Source: Anaerofilum hominis (GTDB lineage: Bacteria; Bacillota; Clostridia; Oscillospirales; Ruminococcaceae). Taken from it: a stretch of DNA of 64,000 nt. Within the stretch, counting starts at the first letter, position 1. Every line of letters starts with the position of its first letter. The stretch spans positions 1 to 64,000 of the forward strand of contig NZ_JACONZ010000001.1 in NCBI RefSeq assembly GCF_014287275.1, written 5' to 3'. Made by a program: the position numbers and the translations under genes. Of this stretch, positions 9,802 to 18,347 are shown piece after piece. Under the pieces are notes generated by a model. The model searched no databases. It saw only the letters and a program-made list of their open reading frames with translations, and was not told the DNA's origin.

Positions 9802-9885
9802 ATTTTGTTTATTTTTTAATATTTTGTATGTTATTATAATCAGAATACAAACAATGCTGATTTGAATTTATTGGAGGGGAACTAA

Positions 9886-10116
9886 GTGAAACAGATCAGA
9901 GTAAGGTTTGAGCCAGATACACCAGAATCCTATAAGGAAAAAACGATAAAGAAAATCGTAGAACTTGGGTGGGTTCAAAATAGCCAAAAGGTCCAACTCA
10001 TCCCTGCTAAAGATGACCCTAATCAGAATGCACGCGATATAACATTTTTCTTTGATTGGACGCATGATTCCGATGTTGTATATCCAGAGGAAGTGGAGTT
10101 TGCAATCCTTCCATAG
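9886..10116 (+). CDS. Small hypothetical protein of the AT-rich patch
   Basis: 76 residues from a GTG start preceded by GGAGGGGA at good spacing. The protein is soluble and mixed alpha/beta ('MKQIRVRFEPDTPESYKEKTI' style opening, shown only in part), ending in '...EVEFAILP', with no signal peptide. Its codon and base composition are clearly more AT-rich than the surrounding chromosome. A barstar-family gene lies about 200 bases downstream, so it may be another orphan immunity-type or cargo gene; this is inference. A terminator follows at 10217-10251. Confidence 0.6.
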   Translation: MKQIRVRFEPDTPESYKEKTIKKIVELGWVQNSQKVQLIPAKDDPNQNARDITFFFDWTHDSDVVYPEEVEFAILP

Positions 10117-10216
10117 TTTGTTTGAGACCAGCTTCTCCTGATTGATCATGTGAACTTCTACAAATCCTAAAATATGCTCCGATTACTGCGAAGGCCCCTC
10201 GCGTAGTCATAAGGAC

Positions 10217-10251
10217 AAAAACAGCTTTGGCAAACGGCCAAAGCTGTTTTT
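10217..10251. terminator. Intrinsic terminator between two orphan genes
   Basis: 15-bp perfect stem with A run on the left and T run on the right (10217-10231 / 10237-10251) and loop AAACG. It can act in both directions. Confidence 0.85.
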
Positions 10252-10322
10252 GCTCTCCTAAATTACTATACATACGACCACTATTCGACGTTTTATGAGA
10301 TCGTTTAGGAAGGGCAAACCAT

Positions 10323-10652
10323 ATGAATTATTATGAAGAAGAGAAGCGCAACGCCTTTAAAGCAATTGAGGAAAACCCTATCGTATTAGATTTTAAAGGG
10401 TGCAGGTATTTGGGAGAAGTTCACCTGATGCTCAAACAAAAATTTGGACTGCCCGAATACTATGGAGAAAATTGGGACGCGTTGTGGGATTGTCTAGATG
10501 GGTTGTTCATCGGACAAGGCAATTATTTAGTGCAGATAAAAGGCTTTTCTTCCATGCCGCAGGAACTGCAGCAGGAGTGCGTAAAGATGCTTGAAGTTTT
10601 TGACGATGTTCATGCAGAAACACCCTCTATAACCTTTCAATTCTTATCATAA
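10323..10652 (+). CDS. Barstar-family ribonuclease inhibitor
   Basis: 109 residues matching the barstar fold: an N-terminal strand ending 'IVLDFKGCRYLGEVHLML', the diagnostic 'FGLPEYYGENWDALWDCLDG' helix that in barstar plugs the barnase active site, and a closing beta strand 'SITFQFLS'. Barstars bind and block barnase-type RNases in the cytosol. The start follows AGGAAGGG at good spacing. No barnase-type gene is visible on either side, so it is an orphan inhibitor. It is AT-rich relative to its neighbours, in a patch next to tRNA-Pro, consistent with horizontal acquisition. Confidence 0.88.
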   Translation: MNYYEEEKRNAFKAIEENPIVLDFKGCRYLGEVHLMLKQKFGLPEYYGENWDALWDCLDGLFIGQGNYLVQIKGFSSMPQELQQECVKMLEVFDDVHAETPSITFQFLS

Positions 10653-10741
10653 ATGCGCAAATCCGATAGGATGATCGTCTGCTTGATGCCATAAAGACTT
10701 TGTTTTATGAGGGTCTGCGAGTTACTTGCACCAAAGAAACC

Positions 10742-10780
10742 CCCGCAGATTGGCTTTCATCGCCGGTCTGCGGGATTTTC
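10742..10780 (+). terminator. Terminator after the barstar gene
   Basis: 13-bp stem (two G-T pairs) formed by 10742-10754 and 10762-10774, loop TTTCATC, then ATTTTCTTTT. Confidence 0.78.
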
Positions 10781-11137
10781 TTTTATTGAGGTAAATTATG
10801 TGTCAACATTTCTGTGCTGGTGTACCCGATCAACCCTAATTTGTCTTTGTTAGGGGTGTTAACAAGCTTCATGGTGCTTTAAGAACCGCGGGATAAAAGA
10901 TACCAGAGGAAAAGAAAACAGGCGCTGTTTCTGCGACGATTGATGTCTCCCGGGAGACCCCACTCCATACGCCCAAAGCGTCTTCGCATACGACAACACC
11001 TGTTATGGATATCAGTATATCACCAAGAGGAGAAAACGCAATAGAGGGGAAGGTTCCAGTGAAGGACAACGCGATGATTTCGGATATGGGCTGCGCAGGA
11101 TAGCAAATAAATGCTCTCATGAAGGGGGAACTCAGCG
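10780..11137. other. Intergenic stretch with no secure gene
   Basis: About 360 bases. An open stretch of about 65 codons on the plus strand (from about 10899, ending in a TAG near 11100) has no start or ribosome site at its 5' end and could be the tail of a decayed gene; I recognise no family. Composition shifts here from AT-rich back to the chromosomal average. Confidence 0.4.
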
Positions 11138-11320
11138 GTGACACTGAAAGAGTTGTCGGAGATGATAAACAGGATTCCTGGCGGGGTGTGTATCGACGCG
11201 GACGGGATGTACATACCGGAGGGAGTGGAACTGACGGAGGAGCAGTACGAATACTGCCTGAAAGAGATGGACGAGCTGAGAAAGTGGGAGGAGGAATACG
11301 GCGAGACCTCCAAAGACTAA
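11138..11320 (+). CDS. Small acidic protein, unknown
   Basis: 60 residues from a GTG start preceded by GAAGGGGG. The sequence is acidic and probably helical in its second half ('LTEEQYEYCLKEMDELRKWEEEYG'), resembling small accessory proteins of mobile elements. It has no membrane segment. Lying in the remnant-like patch downstream of tRNA-Pro, it may be cargo. Evidence is limited to the start signals and plausible amino-acid composition. Confidence 0.42.
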   Translation: MTLKELSEMINRIPGGVCIDADGMYIPEGVELTEEQYEYCLKEMDELRKWEEEYGETSKD

Positions 11321-11545
11321 AAAGCGGCGGGGGGCAATACAGCCTGAACGCGGAGCGGAATACCGAAAGCACGCTACCCTGGCTGGAATATGCCCGGCAG
11401 AGATATGCCGGCCTTATGGAGGGAAGAACGACTAAAGACCACAAAAGACATAAAAAAACAGGGCAAGCAAACCTTGTCAGCTGCGTGCACAGCTTATTTA
11501 GGCCTTGACACGGGTCCGCTTTCCCTCACCCAAAAGCGGGCATGG
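11321..11545. other. Intergenic stretch, nothing recognised
   Basis: About 225 bases between the small acidic protein and the next promoter. No start signal, RNA gene or strong hairpin stands out. Confidence 0.4.
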
Positions 11546-11574
11546 TTTACAAACCCCGGGCCCGGTGGTATAAT
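11546..11574 (+). promoter_or_regulatory. Promoter for the small membrane exporter gene
   Basis: TTTACA (11546-11551) and TATAAT (11569-11574) with exactly 17 bases between. The -10 lies inside the palindrome GGTATAATACC. Confidence 0.78.
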
Positions 11575-11656
11575 ACCGGACATCACAAGAAAGGCCGACG
11601 ATGAGATGTTGGCTGTTTTTTTGTCTTTTTGAGTAAAACCTCAAGGGGGTGGGACG

Positions 11657-12163
11657 ATGCCTTTTCAAGCGGTGTTTGCGGGGACCGGCAGCGTGGTCAA
11701 GAGCGTTTTTGTGGTGCTTTCTTCCATGGCGCCTTTTGTGGAGAACCGGGGCTCTATCCTGTTGGCGGCGGCGCTGGATGTCAAATGGTATCTCGCCTAT
11801 GTCGGCACTTCCATCGGCTCTTTTCTTCCCGTGCCCTTTTTGCTGAGAGCGGGGGAACGCGGCATGCGGCAGCTGCGGCGGTTCAGCCCCGCTGCGAAAG
11901 CGCTGGACCAGGTGGAAGCGTTCTCCCACCAGCACGAGGCGTTTTTGCAGCGCCATGGGTATCTTGCCCTGGCGCTCATCATCTCGGTCCCTTTTACCGG
12001 GATCGGCAGCTGGGCCGGGGTGCTGCTGTCAAATATGCTGGGCCTGGACAAAAAGCATTCTACGGCCGCAATTTTGGCCGGTATCATCGTCTCCGGCTTT
12101 TTCACCACCGCGGGGGCTTACGGCCTGTTTCTTGGAGTTCGCAGCCTGATCCGTTTATGGTGA
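11657..12163 (+). CDS. COG2426-type small membrane protein (putative small multidrug export family)
   Basis: 168 residues with about four hydrophobic segments (roughly 12-40, 46-66, 102-124 and 134-160). The N-terminal 'SSMAPFVENRGSILLAAALDV' and C-terminal 'PFTGIGSWAGVLLSNMLGLDKKHSTAAILAGIIVSG' blocks are typical of Pfam 'Sm_multidrug_ex' proteins. The transported compound is unknown and the family name rests on weak evidence. The start ATG follows AAGGGGGT. It has its own promoter and precedes the solute-binding lipoprotein gene, which also has one, so the two are probably independent. Confidence 0.82.
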   Translation: MPFQAVFAGTGSVVKSVFVVLSSMAPFVENRGSILLAAALDVKWYLAYVGTSIGSFLPVPFLLRAGERGMRQLRRFSPAAKALDQVEAFSHQHEAFLQRHGYLALALIISVPFTGIGSWAGVLLSNMLGLDKKHSTAAILAGIIVSGFFTTAGAYGLFLGVRSLIRLW

Positions 12164-12236
12164 CATGGTCTCGCGCCGCTTCCTCCGTTTGGTCCCCTTG
12201 GGCCGGACGGAAGAAGCGGCGTTTTCCATTCTTTTC

Positions 12237-12265
12237 TTGCTAACAGGTCACAAAAGTACTATAAT
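12237..12265 (+). promoter_or_regulatory. Promoter for the binding protein-GGDEF/EAL operon
   Basis: TTGCTA (12237-12242) and perfect TATAAT (12260-12265), 17-base spacer, about 62 bases upstream of the lipoprotein start. Confidence 0.7.
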
Positions 12266-12326
12266 TGTGCTAATTAAAGACGCGTTCTGTTTCCCATGCA
12301 GGAAGAGAACGCTGTGGGAGGCAAAA

Positions 12327-13790
12327 ATGAAAAAGCTTTTGTCAGGCCTGCTGGTCATCGCGATGGCCGCCGGCCTTTTTAGCGGCTGCGGGGCAGGGGG
12401 AGACGCCCAGCGCCCCAGCAGCAAGAACCCGGTCACCATTACTGTCTGGCACTATTACAACGGGGCGCAGAAAAATGCGTTCGACCTGCTCGTCAAAGAG
12501 TTTAACGAGACGGTCGGCCTGGAACAGGGCATCATCGTCGAGGCCATCAGCCAGGGCGATGTGAACAGCCTGGAGAGCAGCGTTCTGGATTCGGTCGAAA
12601 AAAAGGCGGGGGCGGCCCCGGTGCCCAACATCTTTGCCGCCTATGCGGACAATGCATATCAGGTGGACCAGATGGGGCTGCTGGCAAACCTTGAGGATTA
12701 TCTCAGCGAAGAGGAGCTCAGCGAGTATATCCCCTCCTATATCGAGGAGGGACGCATCGGAAACGACGGCGGGCTGAAGATCTTTCCCACCGCAAAATCC
12801 ACTGAGATCTTTATGCTCAACAAGACCGACTGGGATAAATTTGCGGCGGAAAACAACGTGTCTCTGGACGATCTGTCCACGATCGAGGGCGTGGTGCAAA
12901 CCGCGCAAAAATATTACGAATGGACCGACGACCAGACGCCCGAAACGGCCAATGACGGCAAAGCGTTTTTCGGCCGGGACGCTATGGCGAATTATCTGCT
13001 GATCGGCTGCCGTCAGATGGGGGTCGAGATCTTTTCGGTGAAAAACGGCAAAGTCTCGTTCCAGGCCGACGAAAGCGCGCTGCGCCGTATCTGGGACAAC
13101 TATTACGTCCCTTTCATCAACGGTTGGTTCACCGCGGCGGGGAAATTCCGCTCGGACGACGCCAAAGTGGGCAACCTGATCGCACTGGTGGGGTCGACGG
13201 CCTCTGCCTCTTACTTCCCCTCTGAGGTGACGGTGGGGGATGCCGACCCCTATCCCATTGAGACGCTGGTGCTTCCGGCGCCGGTCTTTGAGGGCGGCGA
13301 GCCCTATGCGGTCCAGCAGGGGGCGGGCATGGTGGTCACCAAATCCACTCCCCAGCAGGAATACGCCAGCGTGGAATTCCTCAAATGGTTCACAGAAGAG
13401 GATCGCAATCTCGTTTTTGCAAGCCTGGCAGGGTATCTGCCGGTCAAACAGGCGGCAAACGACCCCAAAAAGTTGGAGACCGCCAGCATCGAGGGCGTGC
13501 AGACGGAATACACGGATCTCATCAAACAGACCCTTGCCGTGGCCCTGGAGACGACCGGCACCCAGCCGCTCTACACCAGCAAGGCGTTTGCAGGCGGCGC
13601 GGATGCGCGCAAGGTGCTGGAATACGCCCTGCAGGACAAGGCGGCCGCGGACAAAGCGGCCGTTGACGAACTGGTGGCACAGGGAATGAGCCGCAGCGAG
13701 GCGGTGGCGCAGTTCGATACGGATGAAAATTTTGCGGCCTGGTTTGCTGACTTTTCTCAGCGGCTGGAGGCGACGCAGAAGGGAGAATAG
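12327..13790 (+). CDS. Extracellular solute-binding lipoprotein (family 1)
   Basis: 487-residue ABC-type binding protein anchored by a lipidated Cys21 (FSGC lipobox). The mature protein opens with 'VTITVWHYYNGAQ', the usual first strand of sugar-binding family 1 proteins (MalE/UgpB group), and continues with 'IFAAYADNAYQVDQMG', 'SASYFPSE' and 'QQEYASVEFLKWFT'. No permease or ATPase gene follows; instead the stop is three bases before the start of a membrane Cache-GGDEF-EAL protein. I infer that it presents a ligand to that receptor rather than feeding a transporter, although partnership with a permease elsewhere is possible. The ligand is unknown. Start chosen at the ATG after GGGAGG. Confidence 0.9.
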   Translation: MKKLLSGLLVIAMAAGLFSGCGAGGDAQRPSSKNPVTITVWHYYNGAQKNAFDLLVKEFNETVGLEQGIIVEAISQGDVNSLESSVLDSVEKKAGAAPVPNIFAAYADNAYQVDQMGLLANLEDYLSEEELSEYIPSYIEEGRIGNDGGLKIFPTAKSTEIFMLNKTDWDKFAAENNVSLDDLSTIEGVVQTAQKYYEWTDDQTPETANDGKAFFGRDAMANYLLIGCRQMGVEIFSVKNGKVSFQADESALRRIWDNYYVPFINGWFTAAGKFRSDDAKVGNLIALVGSTASASYFPSEVTVGDADPYPIETLVLPAPVFEGGEPYAVQQGAGMVVTKSTPQQEYASVEFLKWFTEEDRNLVFASLAGYLPVKQAANDPKKLETASIEGVQTEYTDLIKQTLAVALETTGTQPLYTSKAFAGGADARKVLEYALQDKAAADKAAVDELVAQGMSRSEAVAQFDTDENFAAWFADFSQRLEATQKGE

Positions 13791-13793
13791 CCC

Positions 13794-16769
13794 ATGAAAC
13801 GCGCAAAGGCGTCTCTGTTTAAAAAGATCGTTTTCCCGATCCTGCTGGTCATGCTGTTCCAGGCGGTCCTGCTCTACGGCACCACCATCCTGGGCGGCGC
13901 GGTGACCCAGCTGGAAGCCAATGCCTACGACATCTTTTCTGAAAAGGTGCAGGGACGGAAGAACGATCTTCAAAGCGAGATGCTGCAGCGCTGGTCTAAA
14001 ATACAGGAAATGCTCACCGGCCTGCAGGAGGACACCGAGTCCCTGCTGGCCGAGCGGGGAGGCACGCTGGAAGAGCTGATGGCGGACCCGGACCTCAGCC
14101 GCCGCCTGCTGGCAGAGTATACCGATGAACTCATCTATACGCTGCGAAAAAACAGCGTTACCGGGGTCTTTGTGGTGCTCAACGCGCCGGTGGGGGAGAA
14201 GTATCCGGGCATCTACCTGCGGGACACGGACCCGGAGTCAAACCCCAGCGGCTATTCCGACCTGCAGGCGCTCTGCGCCCCGCCCGCCATCACCCAGAAG
14301 CTGAATGTCGCACTGGACGCTTCCTGGACATCCGCCTTTGTATTCGAGGGCGGGGAGGAAGAGGCCTGCAACCGTTTTTTCTTCCGGCCGCTGCGCGCGG
14401 CGCAGCAGTATCCGGGGATGGACGCGGAGGATCTGGCCTACTGGAGCCCGCCGTTCTATCTGGGCAACAACCGGGATTATGCCGGCAACCAGGTCATCGC
14501 CTATTCAGTGCCTCTGATCGGGGCCGACGGCACAGTCTACGGTGTGGCGGGGGTGGATATCTCCTCCGACTATCTGATGAAAAAACTGCCCGGCAAAGAG
14601 CTGAACAGTGAGAACAAGGCAGGCTATCTGCTGGGCATGACTACCGACGAGAACACTGCCGAGATGACCTACCGCGAGCTGCTGGCCAACGGGGCCGCGC
14701 TGCGCGGCATGATCGGTGACGGCGAGGAAGTGACTGTCACAGCCGCGGCGGGCGCGTCCGGCTTTTACCGCATCGCGGCGGGAAGCGGCGCCGGCGACAG
14801 CGAGGTCGTGGCCTGCGTGCGGGAGATGCGGCTTTACAGCAGCAACACGCCGTTTGAGGGCGAGCGGTGGGCGGTGCTGGGCGTAGTACAGAAAAACGAC
14901 CTGCTGGCCTTTTCTTCCAGCTTCCGCCTGCTGCTGTTTGCCGCCCTGGTACTCTCTTCGGTGGTCGGGGTGATCGGCATCGTCTTCGTGGCCAGACGCG
15001 CCACCAAGCGCATCAGCGTGCTCGCGGCAAATCTGCGCAGCGCCGATCCCCGGCAGCCCATCCGCCTTGCAGGGGTCGGCGTAGCGGAGATCGATCAGCT
15101 CAGCGAGGCGATCGTCTCGCTGAGCAGTCAGGTGGCGGACAACGCGCAGAAAATGTCCCGCATCCTGGATATGGCGGGCATTGAGATCGGCGTTTTTGAA
15201 CAGGATGAAGAGGGACCGGGCTTTTATTACACCGATAAGCTGCCGGGTATGCTGGGGATACGGCCGGGCGAAAAGTTCGACCGCGACATCTTGCACCGCC
15301 GGTTGTCGGCGCTGCCCTGCCAGGCGGAGCAGGGGGAACAGAATCGCTATTTGTTCACCCTCAACGCAGAGGACGGGGTACACTGGGTCCGGCTGCAGAC
15401 GGTGGCGCGCGGGGCAAGCACCCTGGGCGTGCTGAGCGACGTCACCAAGGAGATCAGCGAAAAGCAGAAGCTGGAGCATGAGCGGGATTACGACCTGCTG
15501 ACAGGGCTGTTCAACCGCCGCGCGTTCCAAAGCAGGATCGAGCAGATGCTGACGCGGCCCGGGGAGGTCGGCACCGCGGTGCTGGTGATGATGGACCTGG
15601 ATAACCTGAAATATGTCAACGACACCTACGGGCACGACTTTGGCGACGGTTATATCCGGGCGGCCGCCCGGGCCCTGCGCCGCAGCACGCCGGACAAGAG
15701 CCTTGCAGCGCGTCTTTCAGGAGACGAGTTCGTGGCGTTTCTCTATGGTTATGAGAGCGTGGATGCCGCAAGGGAGGCCTGCCGCGGCATTGAAAAAGAG
15801 CTGCGGCGCAGTATTCTGGCGCTGCCGGACGGCAGCAGGCTGCCGGTGCGGGCTTCCGCGGGCCTCGCGTTTTACCCGAAAGACGCGGCGGAATACACGC
15901 CTCTGCTGCAATATGCCGACTTTGCGATGTATCAGGTCAAACACACGGATAAAGGGCAGTTTACCGAGTTCAATATCGCGGCCTATAACCGGGACGCCTA
16001 TCTGCTCCAGTGCCGGGAAGAACTCAACCTGCTGATCGAAAAAGAGCGGCTGGATTATCAGTTCCAGCCCATTGTGGATGCCGTGAACGGAGGGGTGTTC
16101 GGCTATGAGGCGCTGATGCGCCCGGCGACCGAGAACATCCACAGCCCGGCACAGCTGCTGGAGCTGGCCCGCTCTCAATCCAAGCTTTCGCAGATCGAGC
16201 GGCTGACCATGTTCCGCGCCCTGGAGTGCGCCGTCGCGCAGGGCGTGGTGGCCACCGGGAGCCGCATTTTCATCAACTCGATCCCCAACCAAGTGTTGTC
16301 CGACCCGGACCTGGCCCGCATGGAAGAGCGCTTCGGCTGTTATCTGGACCGGCTGGTGATCGAGCTGACCGAAGAGGAGCGGATGGACCCCGAAAAGACG
16401 GCGAAAAAGCAGGCTTTCGCCCGAAAATGGGGCGCTTCCCTGGCCCTGGACGATTTCGGCGTGGGGTACAGCGGCGAGGGCATCCTGGTCGACCTTGCCC
16501 CGCAGTTTGTCAAGATCGATATCTCGCTGGTGCAGGGCATCGAGCGGGATGAGGACCGGCAGGCGCTGCTCTCGAATCTGGTGCTTTACTGCAAAAAACG
16601 CCGCATCCGCCTGATCGGCGAGGGGGTAGAGACCTTTGCCGAAATGGAGTATCTGATCCGCGCGGGCGTGGACTATCTGCAGGGCTATTATCTCTGCCGG
16701 CCTGCGCATACCCCGCCGGAGGGCCTGCCCTGCAAAAAAGAGATCCTGGAGATCCGCAGCAGGATGTGA
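13794..16769 (+). CDS. Membrane c-di-GMP enzyme: Cache-PAS-GGDEF-EAL
   Basis: 991 residues. TM1 about 10-33; extracellular region about 34-375 resembling a double Cache sensor; TM2 about 376-399; HAMP-like linker; PAS-like region about 455-560; GGDEF domain about 563-725 with 'DLLTGLFNRRAF' and the active-site variant SGDEF; EAL domain about 740-985 with EALMRP, FINSIPN, ELTEEE, LDDFGVGYSG, KIDISL and EGVET, so the metal and catalytic residues appear complete. No RxxD inhibitory site is evident at the usual spot before SGDEF. It should make and/or degrade c-di-GMP in response to an outside signal. It is coupled to the upstream binding protein (3-base gap) and closed by a strong terminator, giving a two-gene unit. 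Confidence 0.95.
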   Translation: MKRAKASLFKKIVFPILLVMLFQAVLLYGTTILGGAVTQLEANAYDIFSEKVQGRKNDLQSEMLQRWSKIQEMLTGLQEDTESLLAERGGTLEELMADPDLSRRLLAEYTDELIYTLRKNSVTGVFVVLNAPVGEKYPGIYLRDTDPESNPSGYSDLQALCAPPAITQKLNVALDASWTSAFVFEGGEEEACNRFFFRPLRAAQQYPGMDAEDLAYWSPPFYLGNNRDYAGNQVIAYSVPLIGADGTVYGVAGVDISSDYLMKKLPGKELNSENKAGYLLGMTTDENTAEMTYRELLANGAALRGMIGDGEEVTVTAAAGASGFYRIAAGSGAGDSEVVACVREMRLYSSNTPFEGERWAVLGVVQKNDLLAFSSSFRLLLFAALVLSSVVGVIGIVFVARRATKRISVLAANLRSADPRQPIRLAGVGVAEIDQLSEAIVSLSSQVADNAQKMSRILDMAGIEIGVFEQDEEGPGFYYTDKLPGMLGIRPGEKFDRDILHRRLSALPCQAEQGEQNRYLFTLNAEDGVHWVRLQTVARGASTLGVLSDVTKEISEKQKLEHERDYDLLTGLFNRRAFQSRIEQMLTRPGEVGTAVLVMMDLDNLKYVNDTYGHDFGDGYIRAAARALRRSTPDKSLAARLSGDEFVAFLYGYESVDAAREACRGIEKELRRSILALPDGSRLPVRASAGLAFYPKDAAEYTPLLQYADFAMYQVKHTDKGQFTEFNIAAYNRDAYLLQCREELNLLIEKERLDYQFQPIVDAVNGGVFGYEALMRPATENIHSPAQLLELARSQSKLSQIERLTMFRALECAVAQGVVATGSRIFINSIPNQVLSDPDLARMEERFGCYLDRLVIELTEEERMDPEKTAKKQAFARKWGASLALDDFGVGYSGEGILVDLAPQFVKIDISLVQGIERDEDRQALLSNLVLYCKKRRIRLIGEGVETFAEMEYLIRAGVDYLQGYYLCRPAHTPPEGLPCKKEILEIRSRM

Positions 16770-16820
16770 GGGGGAAAGGACGCGGCGGGCCACGAGGAAG
16801 CGAAACGAATATCCTCCCTG

Positions 16821-16861
16821 CAGTCACAGACAGCCGCAGCGCTGTCTGTGACTGTTTTTTT
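16821..16861 (+). terminator. Terminator of the binding protein-GGDEF/EAL operon
   Basis: Perfect 13-bp stem CAGTCACAGACAG (16821-16833) / CTGTCTGTGACTG (16842-16854), 8-base loop, seven Ts. Confidence 0.95.
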
Positions 16862-17031
16862 GAGGCGGGGACCGTCTGCGCAGCGCGTGCTTTGTGCCGC
16901 AATAAAATTTTGCGCCGAACAGAGTAAAAATGAGTTTTTCGGAGCAAATCGGAGAATTTCCGGCATCCTCTACAAAAAATCTCGGTTCTTTACGGTCTTT
17001 TCCAAAAAATCGAGAAATTTGCGCAAAACTA
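16862..17031. other. AT-rich intergenic stretch
   Basis: About 170 bases, AT-rich, between the operon terminator and the pot promoter. No credible gene; it may hold upstream promoter elements. Confidence 0.4.
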
Positions 17032-17060
17032 TTGACAAACGCTGCCTCCGCCTTTATAGT
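17032..17060 (+). promoter_or_regulatory. Main promoter of the pot operon
   Basis: Perfect TTGACA (17032-17037) and TATAGT (17055-17060), 17-base spacer. It implies a leader of about 225 bases before potA. Confidence 0.85.
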
Positions 17061-17083
17061 ACATATTGTGTGTTTGCATCTAA

Positions 17084-17120
17084 GGTGCACTGCGGGGTGG
17101 TCAGTTCCATCCTGTGCACC
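17084..17120 (+). promoter_or_regulatory. Leader hairpin of the pot operon
   Basis: GGTGCAC (17084-17090) pairs perfectly with GTGCACC (17114-17120); inside it GGGGTGG (17094-17100) pairs with CCATCCT (17107-17113, two G-T pairs) around loop TCAGTT. There is no T run, so it is not a plain terminator. It could be an RNA regulatory element or, as DNA, a dimer-binding operator. Confidence 0.5.
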
Positions 17121-17203
17121 GGGGGCACGGCGCTTTCCACCCGCCGGCCCATCGCAACATGGGCGTTGTATGTACTGCTGTAGCCGCCGCCACGTGCGGG
17201 GGT

Positions 17204-17232
17204 GTAACAAACCTTTTGCGGGGTAGTATAAT
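17204..17232 (+). promoter_or_regulatory. Possible second pot promoter
   Basis: TATAAT at 17227-17232 with GTAACA at 17204-17209 (4 of 6 matches), 17-base spacer, 60 bases before potA. Confidence 0.45.
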
Positions 17233-17291
17233 TGGCGCCTGCCCGGCAGGCCGAAAGCCGCCGGGACCAATACCGCAAAGGGGGATGCAGG

Positions 17292-18347
17292 ATGGATAAT
17301 AATACGATCGTTGCACTAAAAGACATTGTGGTAGATTTTGACGGGGAAGCGGTCCTTACCGGCTTGTCGCTGGACATTCACGATAAGGAGTTCGTCACCT
17401 TGCTGGGCCCTTCGGGCTGCGGCAAGACGACCACCCTCAGGGTGATCGGCGGCTTCCTTGAGCCAAAGTCGGGCAGTGTCTTTTTTAATGGCAAGGACAT
17501 CACAAGGCTGCCGCCGTACAAGCGGCAGGTGAACACGGTCTTTCAGAAATACGCGCTGTTTCCGCACCTGAACGTTTACGAGAACGTGGCGTTCGGGCTG
17601 CGGCTGCGCAAGGTGGAAGAGAAAGAACTGAAAGCCCGGGTGCTGGAAATGCTGGAGCTGGTGGGCCTGCGCGGCTTTGAGCGCCGCGACCCGACCACCC
17701 TGTCCGGCGGTCAACAGCAGCGGGTGGCCATCGCGCGGGCGCTGGTCAACCATCCCAAAGTGCTGCTGCTGGACGAACCGCTGGGCGCGCTGGACCTCAA
17801 GCTGCGCAAGGAGATGCAGACCGAGCTCAAACGCATCCAGCAGAGCCTGGACATCACCTTTATCTACGTCACCCATGACCAGGAAGAAGCCCTGACCATG
17901 AGCGACACCGTGGTGGTCATGAACGGGGGCTATATCCAGCAGATCGGCAGCCCGGTGGATATCTATAACGAGCCGCAGAACGCCTTTGTCGCGGACTTCA
18001 TCGGCGAGTCGAATATCCTGTCCGGCGTGATGGAGCGCGATTTCAGCGTGGAGTTTGCCGGCCGCCAGTTCACCTGTGTGGACAAGGGCTTTGCGCCCCG
18101 CGCGCTGGTGGACGTGGTGGTGCGCCCTGAGGACATCCAGGTCGTGCCCGCCATCCAGGGCCAGCTGTCCGGCGTGGTCAAAAGCGTCATTTTCAAGGGC
18201 GTGCACTATGAGATCCTGGTCGAGCAGGCGGGCACAGAGTGGAAGATCCATTCCACACAGGCCCAGCAGCCGGGGGAGATCATCGGCATGAATATCGGCC
18301 CCGACGAGATCCACATCATGCACAAGATGGAGGATCAGGCGCGATGA
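17292..18347 (+). CDS. potA: Spermidine/putrescine ABC transporter ATP-binding protein
   Basis: 351 residues. The nucleotide-binding domain carries Walker [11 protein letters not shown]-loop '[11 protein letters not shown]', signature LSGGQQQR, Walker B LLLDEP and the THDQEEA switch histidine, all intact; residues about 275-345 form the TOBE-type regulatory domain. It energises polyamine import through PotB/PotC. The start ATG follows a purine-rich GGGGGATG region; the stop overlaps the potB start (ATGA). First gene of potABCD. Confidence 0.95.
   Translation: MDNNTIVALKDIVVDFDGEAVLTGLSLDIHDKEFVTLLGPSGCGKTTTLRVIGGFLEPKSGSVFFNGKDITRLPPYKRQVNTVFQKYALFPHLNVYENVAFGLRLRKVEEKELKARVLEMLELVGLRGFERRDPTTLSGGQQQRVAIARALVNHPKVLLLDEPLGALDLKLRKEMQTELKRIQQSLDITFIYVTHDQEEALTMSDTVVVMNGGYIQQIGSPVDIYNEPQNAFVADFIGESNILSGVMERDFSVEFAGRQFTCVDKGFAPRALVDVVVRPEDIQVVPAIQGQLSGVVKSVIFKGVHYEILVEQAGTEWKIHSTQAQQPGEIIGMNIGPDEIHIMHKMEDQAR

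Noticed and set aside
10869..11444. 191-residue minus-strand frame
   Set aside because: No ribosome site, Pro/Ser/Arg-rich, and antisense to the better supported small acidic protein.
9764..11600. Barnase-type toxin or integrase near the barstar gene
   Set aside because: No frame on either strand shows barnase, polymorphic-toxin or tyrosine-recombinase motifs.
9764..11640. Duplicated tRNA-Pro 3' end as an attachment site
   Set aside because: No second copy of the tRNA-Pro T arm/acceptor sequence was seen by eye downstream.
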